Part shown: positions 1-10,100 of the stretch, in pieces
How the letters are laid out: every line of letters starts with the position of its first letter
Numbering within the stretch: position 1 is the first letter of the stretch
NCBI GenBank assembly: GCA_038030265.1
Contig: CM075942.1
Coordinates: forward strand, 15,334,029 to 15,398,028
Source: Corythucha ciliata
Lineage: Eukaryota > Arthropoda > Insecta > Hemiptera > Tingidae
Direction of reading: 5' to 3'
DNA length: 64,000 nucleotides
Position numbers and translations under genes: made by a program
The notes under the pieces: generated by a model
Seen by the model: only the letters and a program-made list of their open reading frames with translations
Told to the model about the DNA's origin: nothing
The model's database searches: none

Positions 1-820
1 GTAAATTTATTTATAAAGAGGTTGGGGGGGGGGGAGTCAAGGAAAATAAACTGAGAACATCGTGAAGAAGTGAGGTCATATAGGCGAGTCACACTCACAC
101 GCCGTTCCACGCGAGTTTTTAATATTCTCCCCTTCGATGAATACTCCACCCAGAGGAAGGTTTGAAGGAACAAACGAGCTAATTTCCTGAACTTTCAGGC
201 TTACGTAACCGTATTGAAATGTTAAATAAAACTAGACATTATCCGACCAAAAATGTGATGTTACAGTGAAGGGAGGATAAGGGCGCTGATTGGTCCCCTT
301 TACCTCCAGAGTCTACCTCTACTTGTACATTATACAAATTTAGCTAAGCTAGTACATAGCACTTTCGCGTAGATCTAAACCCCTGCTCCCACACTCCTAA
401 CTTGGATCTTCTTTGAATTTGAGGGACGAGGATCTCCATTGAGAAGGGAGACATGACTCGGGAAAATGGGGATTTTAACGAAAAACCGCGTTATTACACA
501 ATATTTCTGGAATCTCTTATTTTCATTGTCCAAAGTTCTCGTGGGGGGGGGGGGGTAACCCAATATAGGAGCTGCTTACGCAATTTTCCATTATGCCGGA
601 TGGCTTTGTGAAAAGAAAGTGACACTGAGGTTAGAATGAAGGGTATAAAGAAGTTTAAAAATATAACTAAAAAGGATAAAAATAGAATTTTTAAATCAAG
701 AAATAAAATGAAGATTATTTTTTTCTAACGTTATTTGTTTGTTTATTTGAGTCTATCTCGCTCTCACTTATGTACTGCAAAAAAAAATTGTTCACGACGT
801 AGGAAAATCACTGTATCAAG
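1..820. other. upstream of period, no gene seen
   Basis: No coding sequence was recognised. The stretch has two long G homopolymers (24-34 and 543-555) and AT-rich DNA at 640-730. Short open frames here have no protein-like composition and do not match the N-terminus expected for PER. The distal per promoter or 5' UTR exons may lie here or further left, outside the window. Confidence 0.5.
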
Positions 821-838
821 CACGTGTGTTGTCACGTT
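821..838 (+). promoter_or_regulatory. per: tandem E-box (E1-E2 type), candidate CLOCK/CYCLE site of period
   Basis: CACGTG at 821-826 is followed after a 6-nt spacer by CACGTT at 833-838. A canonical E-box followed by a degenerate one at 6-7 nt is the known arrangement in clock-controlled promoters bound by CLOCK:BMAL1/CYCLE. It lies about 200 bp upstream of the first recognised per coding exon. A TCAGTT match to the arthropod initiator consensus follows at 865-870. The motif and spacing are seen directly; promoter function is inferred. Confidence 0.45.
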
Positions 839-926
839 GCTTTGCCTTGTTAATTTATTCGCCGTCAGTTCCTTTTCATTTTGTTATGGGAAGCCTCAAG
901 AAATCAGTGTGCTTCTCCTTTGATGT

Positions 927-937
927 ATGAGCTGTTG
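927..937 (+). CDS. per: candidate period start exon (speculative)
   Basis: The first certain per exon (1038) begins in phase 2 and has no in-frame ATG, so a short start exon must precede it. ATG at 927 followed by a GT donor at 938-939 would give M-S-C-W joined to the downstream S-D-A-E-D frame, with a 100-nt intron ending at the acceptor before 1038. The donor (TTG|GTTTAT) is mediocre. A start further upstream, outside the window, is equally possible. Confidence 0.22.
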
Positions 938-1037
938 GTTTATATCCCCCCTCCCTGTTAATCACCTCGTGACAATCAACGTGCGCTACCTATATTTTCA
1001 AATTGCCCATGTTTTGATGAAATTTCTTATTTTTCAG

Positions 1038-1121
1038 GTCGGACGCAGAAGATACCGGCACAAGCAACACGAAAGTGTCAGATTCAGGCTACAGTTGCAG
1101 CAACTCACAGTCGCAGAGAAG
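1038..1121 (+). CDS. per: period exon 1 of those recognised
   Basis: Acceptor TTTTTCAG, then [20 protein letters not shown] and SNSQSQR, the signature PER N-terminus. It enters in phase 2 and leaves after AG of a Ser codon at a GTAAGA donor. Confidence 0.9.
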
Positions 1122-4100
1122 GTAAGATCCACTTTTTTTCAGTGTGAAACGTTCTTTATTTAACTCGCGCTATTATACGCTCCCGCTTGATCACTTCTCA
1201 TGAATCAATTAAACGTACCTAACCGCCATTTCGAATTATACAAGCTTGCATTAGACATCTCCCCCTCACCAGTCGTGTGTCAAAGTCACTCAAACAAAAA
1301 TATTACGAAACAAAAAGTCGTTCTATATTCCGTAAATAATGGAAATTGAAAAGTCCTAGCCCTGAAGATAAACACACTGGTCGTCTAGCCTGAATTTAAT
1401 ATTTTTGTGAAGGACAACCTCCTCCATCCCCACCCCACCCATACAGGGCAGTTCTATTTTAGGGGAGGGAAAATCTCCCTGTTCTTCAAAAATTGTCCTT
1501 CATTTTGAATGTCTGTCAAATACGGTGATCAAATGAGAGACGGAAAAAATGTTTTCGTCTCCTCTCTCGGTTACACAATAAAAAGTTGAGATTACAATGA
1601 AAATTATGTTGTATTGCTATTGCATAATGCCAACAAGATTACGCTGGTTAGGGAGCCGACAGCTAGAAACAAAGGGTCTGTTCATAATAAGAATAACGTG
1701 ATGGATAACGGGTGACATTTATAAAATGGCGACAAAATTATTTACCGTTACGTGTTTTGCGGTGGTAAGGCACGGAGTGGTGATGGATCCCTTTCCGATT
1801 GAATTATCCCCGTAAGAGCTCATTTCAAGGTTTCGCCCCTCTCCCATGGGATTTTTGTGGTGGATTCGAGGCTTGAGGCGTGTACGTTCCAGTATTCTCA
1901 AATAATCGGAATATATGGTTGGATTCTGCCCTATAGCGAGTTCGTGCAAACCAAAATTCCAAATTCAGTGGTCGAAACAGTCATTTTATAGGGTGAAAAT
2001 GCCCAACATTTTGGTGAGTTGTAACGTGAAAACTCTGAGAAGAATGAGCGACCATAGAATGCGCAGTTGGCTAACAATAAGTAGATGGCTACGGATGCCA
2101 CAGAAACATTGAGGATTGGGGAAAGGGGATACGACGCCTCGTGGTACCTGCAAATATATCGCCTTTCGAGGTAGATATGAGAGTTTCGGGGAAATTCCCC
2201 GTTTTCCAGGGGCCAAAGCAGTCCTTCTCGAAAAAAATAATTTTCTGGGTGCCACGTGGTCAGAATACTAATTTCCGCCACTTTTTTTTAGTTCGAGAAT
2301 TTTTATGGCCAACGCTTTTTGTTGGTGAGACCATTTAGCGGTCAGAGCATTGTGTGGTAGTTGGCGCAGTGGAGTAACTTCTACCATAGACGTACAGCCC
2401 GTTTTTTGCCTGCTGCAATGCAGTCTTTTGCGTTTTGAGGCTGTAACGCAATCTAATCTATTGCTCCGTTAGAATAACGTAGTAAGAAGTAAGAAATCGT
2501 GATGAAATGGACGATTCGTTACCCCTTTTGAACGATTGAGCACCATAACCAGGGCAACGTTAGTCCTAGGGACCCACGTCGTACTCCCCCTTCCCATCAC
2601 ACCACATCACACTTTGGACTGGACTGAAAAAACTGTTGAAGTGCCGTTATGGGGGCAAAATTATAGTGATATGGGTTCTGTGCTTGTGGATCCTTGTAAA
2701 TGTCTTGGGCATCGTGGGTAACTTGTGAGTTTGGTAGTAAATTTAACTGGTGGGTTTTTCTTTGTTTTGTTTTTTTCAGTACTGAGAGCTCAAATTCTAG
2801 AAATAGTACGTCAAGTGGAAGTTCGGGATATGGTGGACATAACACTAACGCGTACGTTACAAAAATCACCTTCTCACGCTTTTGAATTTCAATAAGTTTA
2901 TATTTGTTTCCTATTTTGTTTTGTTCCAAATAATACTAGCAGCGAAGACGGTAGCACTAAAAAGAAAGAGCACAAAAAGAAAAAGAGTAAAAGCGGTGGA
3001 ACGACCGGTTCGTCCATGGGTGGTGACACGGCCGCCGCCGCCGCCGCCGTTCTGGCTGTTGCCGTCGTATCACCGACAGACAATAACGGCTGCACAACCA
3101 GTCCGACTGCACCTTCGGTTATTACACCGTCGGTTGTTGTCGTTGAAACGGCTCCATCGTCCGTCACCGTCGCTCCAGCTCAGATATCCGAGACGCTGAC
3201 TGAAACTGTAAGTTTTTGCACGGTTGGAATTGAGTCGATTTGTTTAGGTTTTTTCCGTGGTTTCTTTGGTATCCGATTTCAATTAATTTTTTTTTCGATT
3301 CCAAAAAATGAAAACAATCAGCAATCAGGCAGGCATCCCTCGCAAGTGCAACAAGAGAATGGACACTCGATGAACGTCGACGCTCTCCATATTGCGGCTC
3401 TATCGCACACGTTGTCATCTTTGAAAAAAATGAAGACCCGAGAATCCGCAGGTAAATTATGTTTTCAATTTTATTATTTTTCATTCGCCCTTGCGAAATC
3501 CCGCCGGTTCAATAGTTTTGGTTAGTTGTTTCGTTCACAAAAATAAGTATTTTCGCAGGTCTGAATGTAAAATGAGGCGTTATTAGCACAGAGCTCTATT
3601 TTATAGTTACTCGACGAAATTTCATTTTAATTTCTGGTTTTCTTCGTTATCAACGTAACTTTCTAATTTTACAGGTTTGTAATGAACACTCGGATCAACG
3701 AAACTATTAATTTATAGCGAAAGGTTCAAACTCGTCCCCTCCCCTCTCTTCAATTTGTCCGCCCCATCCACCACACCACAGTCGCTATAATCCACCTTTG
3801 TTGTTTTTCTTTTCTTTTTTTTTTAATCTTCCGTCGACAAAATCCGGGATCTGTTCACTTTAGCCCTTTATTTTCAGACGATTCAGACTGCACGCCCCCC
3901 AGTCAGTACATCGCGGACGTCGATCCGGATGAAATAGCTTACCTTCTTAAATATGATCAGACGCACGAGGTGGGCATTAGAGATAGTCAACGACGAAAAG
4001 TAATTTTCTTTTTGATTTTTCTACTTTTGTACATCTTTTTTTCTTTTTATTTCACCATTTTCAAGCTCATTGCTTGGTTTTTATTAACAAAATTTTTTCT

Positions 4101-7100
4101 AACCGATTTTTTCAAGCCATTAAACCTGCTGACTAAATTTTCTTGTATAGGCTGGGCTTTTTTTGAGTGCGGTATTGATAGGTAAAGTAAACCCGACAAG
4201 CTCTAGCCTACGGGGTTTGAGAAGATTTATCAGTGAATTTTTTGGACATTTTTAAGGGTATCAACTTAAAAATATAAAAATTGTGGTTATTTTTAACTTT
4301 ATTTTTAAGTTTGCTGAACAATGTTTAGGTTGAAAACTTTTTTTTCAACCCCCCCAAGATATTCACTCTCTCTGCTTCTTTCTTCATTTAACTCGCTACT
4401 TGAATAAGGGCAGGAAGAAGAGAGAGCTCTTTTCTTTACAGATAAAACATTGTTGTGTTGGGGATTTTTGGTTTTCCCCCTCCCTCCCTTCTTCTTTTTT
4501 GTTTCTCCCTCGGTACCTGGAAACTCTAGGGTGACGCAGTTTTGAAGATCGTCGTCTCAATATCAGACGGAACCGTCGTCTTCACTTCGGGCCTGACTCA
4601 AGTCCTCGGCTATCCGAAAGACATGTGGCTGGGTCGGTCGTTGATCGATTTCATACAACCCAAACATCGGGCGACATTCGCCGGAAGTATCACATCGGCC
4701 ATTGCCGATTTCAAACCGAGTAATTCAGTTTTCAATTTGAACACCCCCTATTGCCCACCCAGTCTCCCCCGCCTGGGAGAGGTTTGGATATATTTTAAAG
4801 GGAGCCACTCTTTTTTCTACAGGCTGTCCACCGTCGAATAAGAACGTTTTCTATTGTTGTCTGAGAAAGTACCGAGGCTTGAAAACTCTCGGTTTTAGCG
4901 TCATAGACAAGCGAATCACCTATTTACCCTGTCAATTCATACTGAGTTTCAAAGAATTTCCATCTTTGGGAGAGACTCGATCGTTGAAAGAATGTCTCGT
5001 TATAACTGCAATTCCAGTTCGATCTGCTTACAACCGTAAGATTCCCCTCCTCCCCCAGAACCCAAAAAAATCGCTTCAACGGCATTCAAAAATTTTCCTT
5101 GTCCGACCTATTCGCGTAGATCCCGAAGATAAAAGAATTTCGACCAAATTTATGACTCGCCACTCGGCCACCTGTCAATTGATTCACGTCGATCACGAAG
5201 TTGTGTCGTATTTTGGCTATCTTCCGCAGGATATGCTCAACAGATCGATCCTCGATTTTTACCATCCTCAGGACCTGCATTTCCTTAAAAAAGTCTACGA
5301 AGCAGGTCTGTATAATAACTTTGGGTTAGTGGCAACGTGGCGTGCTGTACGATTGGTATAGCTAGGGGGGGGGGAATCCTCACCCGATCCGAGGCAACAA
5401 ACACGTAACTACCTTTTTTTCACACCGCCTAATACCCCCCCCCCCCATACACACAGTCCCGGTTGTAGGTCAGGGCATTCTGAAAATGCACTTTTTTTTT
5501 TTTTTACTGTAAATGTGACAATCAAGTACGTGGACGTTGTTTGTGACGAATGTGAGCGTTGTCAGGTGGCCACGCTCCGAGTCGGGCAGTTCGGCTGAAA
5601 GCTTGATAGTTGAGCCACAGGACTCATCATCGGTCTGATGGGAGACAACAACTCGTTGTTGTCTATAACGCCCTCCCTCTGTAGGGGGGGGGGGGAAGCA
5701 GCTTTTTTGTTTTTGGAGAATTTTCGTAGTTGAGCTTTTAGTGGCTTTTTGTGGTTATTTTTGTGATTGCGGATTTTTGTGGTCGTAGCTACTTGTCGTG
5801 TTCGACCTTCTTGTGATTGGGACATTTTGGTGGTTATAAATGTTTTGTGGATGGAGCTTTTTCGAGGGTGGGGCGTTTTGGGGGTTTGACCTTTTTTTGT
5901 GGCTGGAGATTTTTCTTGGTTAAAGCTTTTTGTGGTTCCATCTTTTTTGAGGTTGAAACTATTGCTGGTTGATGTTTTTTGTGGTTCAAGTTTCACATCA
6001 ACCACGGAAAACTCCAACCACAAAAAATCGTCAACCACTAAAACGCTCTAACCACCAATAGTGAACGACCACGAAAAAGCTTCAACCACCCGCCTAACCA
6101 CGTCAACCACAAAAACCTCCAACCACAAAAATGCTTCAACCACAAGAAATCTCTAACCACAAAAGCTGCTATCACAAAAAACTTCCAAGCATAAAAGAGC
6201 TCTAGCCATAAAAAGCTCCAATGTCCATTAAATCTCCAACCACAAAAATGCTCCAAACGCAAAAAATGTGTATTCATTCGATTTCCTTGTATGTATACTT
6301 ATCTTTTGAGGATTCTTGTTACGAAATTTTCAGATTTATGCACGTGAAAGTGCGAACAGCATCCGAACCCCGAATTATACCCAGGGGGGGTCCTTTTTTG
6401 AAAAATTACCCCCTCCCCACGCTCACGATCGGGGATGGTTCTGATCTGATTGAACGTATCGAGCAAAGCATATGGATTACAAGTTGCACCACTCCACCCC
6501 CTTCTGCCCTAAATCAGCGGTCTCAAATAAATTTCTCATTTTTGATCCCAGAAGAGAGCACTGCGTTCTTTACTTTATTCAAGTTCAGTTTACATCGTTC
6601 CTTTATTTTAGCCCTTTGTGAACTGCAGAGCAGAAATTATATAGTTTGAAGATCAGGGTCGTACTGAAGGCTACTTCTTCAGGGTGGGAGAGTCGGATTC
6701 CCCCCCACCACCACCACCCAAAGAAGCAGTAAAATTGGGCGTTCTTCTTCCTGACGTTACTTGTTCTCATCGTGTTTTTGTCCCTTCGTTACAGTTTCAA
6801 CGAACATCTCGTCAATACGATCATAACATTAAAACTAAATGCTGTGAAAGACGCAGGATCAATGCTGCAAAGCACTTTAGGTTAAAATACTGAAGTAGTA
6901 CTGCATGTTGAAAGGATGATTAGGGTAACGAGTTAGTAGACCCATCAAACCGGAACAACCCATCAACCGGGGCTACCTTTGCAACAAATTAAATTAAATT
7001 TAAAATCTCTGATTTGTCCAGTCCAAACAAAATAGGAAGAACTATCCCTGAAATTGTCATTTCTGACACAAACATATGTGCTATTTTCGAATCTCGCGTC

Positions 7101-10100
7101 AGAGGTCGACAAAAGTTCGTTTGGAAGCGACAAGTCGCACTAGACTAAGAAAAGAGATATATGCCTTTTAACACGTTTGGAACATCATATCTCAGAAACA
7201 ATTGAGTTTCGGGCTATGATGTGTTTGGCATTTTCGATTGCAAATAAGGTCTACTTTCATCCACAAATTTGTCCGTGCTTGATTCGGAACATCCTGCATA
7301 AAAATGGTCAAGGGCCGAGACGAGTCTACAGTGTCCGATCACTTATTCCTAGGTTTAAACCGCATCTACTGTATACATAATGAAACAAAGTGATAATTGC
7401 AAATTTTTAACAAATTTGAGAGCAGAAGCCTCCCGGGGAAAAGTTAAAAACCTACGCCATTTCATGAAGGCTTGTTCGTAATTGAATAAAGTAAGAATTG
7501 CAGAGGCCTTTATCGGGATCGATTTTCCCAAAATGCTTCAGGACCGTGTCTTGTTGAAAGCGACGCGACTTGTAATCCACATGACTTTGGTCTCGAGGAT
7601 GGAAATTAGGCGTGCCTGTTTCTAAGGAAAAATTGCGCTTCCTCATAGCGTTCCCCACTTGCACAAAATTCTGTATTTGGGCAGTTCATTTCCACCCGTC
7701 TTCTCCACTAACATATGATTTAATTCAGGGAAGACGGGTGGAAATGAACTGCCCAAATACAGAATTTTGTGCAAATGGGGAACGCTATCAGTTTCTTGTC
7801 TGAGAATTCGGCCAGTTCTCAGAGCTAAATTATCTAGCTGTTTTTGGACCGTCTCGCCGAACTGTCGCTAGAGCAAAAATGTCTGTTTAGTGGCCGAGTA
7901 TTCATTTTATGGGGCAGTACTGTCAAGGTTTTGATGGGAAAACCGAGTCGTCAAAAAACCCCTCCCCTATACATGACCTCCTCATTTTGATGTCTTTCGG
8001 ACGACACGCCACGATGTGTATCGGCCAAAGTGTTCCACCGCAATAATTTATATAAATATTTTTTTTTTATAACAAAATTCCAACGCAGTGGTCAAAGAAC
8101 CCGGTCACCCATTCCGGTCCAAACCCTGCCGTTTCCGATGCCAGAACGGTGGCTACTCGCTCGTCGAGACCGAGATGAGCGCTTTCAACAATCCTTGGTC
8201 GATGAAATTGGAATTCGTCATCGGGCAGCACTGCGTTCTAAAGGTGGAAATTCCACCTCCCCACTACCGTTGACAGATCTTACAGAGATTTTTTCGTGAG
8301 TTTTAGGGTCCGCTCGATCCAGACGTTGTGACTCCCTGCGAACAGGATTCGCTTCAACTATCAGATGATATAATCAAAGATACGAAGATGATTCAAAAAG
8401 AAATCATTGGACTATTGAATGAGGTATTTGGTGTTCCATTTGACTAATTATTCTTACTATTAAAACCGTATAATTTTTATGATTTTTTTTGTTTAATTAA
8501 AGACTCTGGTCAAAACTCCTGAAACTGCCAAGCAACAAGTTTCAAAACGATGCAAAGATTTGGCAGTGTTCATGGAACATTTGATGGATGAAATTATTAA
8601 ACCTCCGGATCTGAAAGTTGTTGTACCGACAGAGGAACAAAGCTTTTCGGTTGTTCATTAAATTATTCCTCCTCCCCCCCATGTTAAAAGTACCGTGTCA
8701 CTAATTTAAAAAGGTTCACTCTAAAAAGGAAAGAGATTCGGTTATGCTGGGGACCATCTCACCCCACCATGACTATTACGATAGTAAAAGCTCGTCAGAA
8801 ACACCGCCCAGCTATAATCAATTGAATTACAACGAGAACATCCTCAGATTTTTTGAAAGTCAGCCCAAGACGAACATGTGCGAAGACTCGGGTGAGAGTA
8901 AAAACGGTAGTGGTGGTGAAGAGGGGAAAATTTCGCCCGTTGATATTTCAAGCTCCATGTCTAAAAGGTAGTTTTTTTCTCGTATTTTCCTCTTTTTTGT
9001 TTTTTGGTAAAATGTTATGTCTAATTGGTTTTTGGTATTTATAGTGGCGGCTCTGGAGTCAGTTCAGGTCAAAGTACGGAAAGTACTGGAAATTCAGGCG
9101 AGACGACTTCCAATAATAACGTTTCGAATGTGACGCTGAGTTATAAGCCGCATGCGCTCACTGAACATTTATTGTCCAGGTAAGGCCTTTTATTTCATAT
9201 AATGTAGTTGTTGTTCAGGGCTGCTCGTTCCCTTATAAGGGGATGGGAACACCCTCTCCACTCTTCACCATTTCACTACATACTCCACTCTCTTCGGTCA
9301 GTTTCTCAGACAAAATTGACAGTTTTTGGGATAAAATTAACTTTTTCTGTGAGGGGGTTCCTACGAAAAACTGTAAATTTTGAAGGAAGGTTTTATGGTA
9401 AAATAACTACCTAGTTCAATAGTTAAGTAGGTAGATTGAAGGGCTAAATTGACGACCAGTATATTAGCCAAAATTTTATTTGACTGTTATTAAGAAGACG
9501 TGCTGGAGCGGCACATTCCCAAGGCGGATATTAACAGCGTGGTAAATTACCAAAGAAACTGGCGCCACCAATTTAATCCATAACTTTGAACTGACGAAAT
9601 GATTATCGATCATCGTCGCCATTTTGAGGAAGCTGATTTAATAGTTTCTCCGGAAAATAAAAAACGACCTGACAAACGTCAAAATCCGACTCCAAACAGA
9701 CGAAAGGCCGTTAGTTCAGCTCATAAACTGCCGTTAACGCCTTCAATTTATCCCCCAAACTGTCGATATTGCCTTCGTCATCATTTTGAGGCAGCGCAAT
9801 TTGTGTCCGTCTTTATTAACGCCGGGCACGGTATTAGGTATTCTGTTTTACCGAATTTCGCTCATTAAAATAAATGTTAGCACTTTATCTCATCAACGAA
9901 GTGGCCGTTGAAACCGTGAATTTTTCAATTTTGGCTGTAAATTAGGATAGGTACCCCGCAAATTATCGCTATTCTTAAATTTAGCCGGGGATTAAAGAGC
10001 TTTTCCGAAATTATTTCCAACCGTGCCATGAGTTATAGCATTTTTTCTCCATTTTAGCAACGAATTAGCGATTTTCCTCAATTTTTGGACGCCGGGTTGA

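Larger units (their letters stand above)
5306..8088 (+). other. per: period intron 8
   Basis: A 2.8-kb intron splitting PAS-B. It contains a strand-switching short-unit array (5700-6262), a transposon-like relic (about 7170-7320) and a near-perfect 58-bp hairpin (7646-7787), described separately. The stretches 6263-7170 and 7320-7640 show nothing recognisable. Confidence 0.75.

Noticed and set aside
2253..2258. CACGTG in period intron 1 as a clock element
   Set aside because: A single E-box without a spaced partner; the motif is expected by chance many times in 64 kb.
3016..3525. 169-codon single ORF
   Set aside because: It is period exons 3 and 4 read through an intron that happens to be open; not a separate protein.
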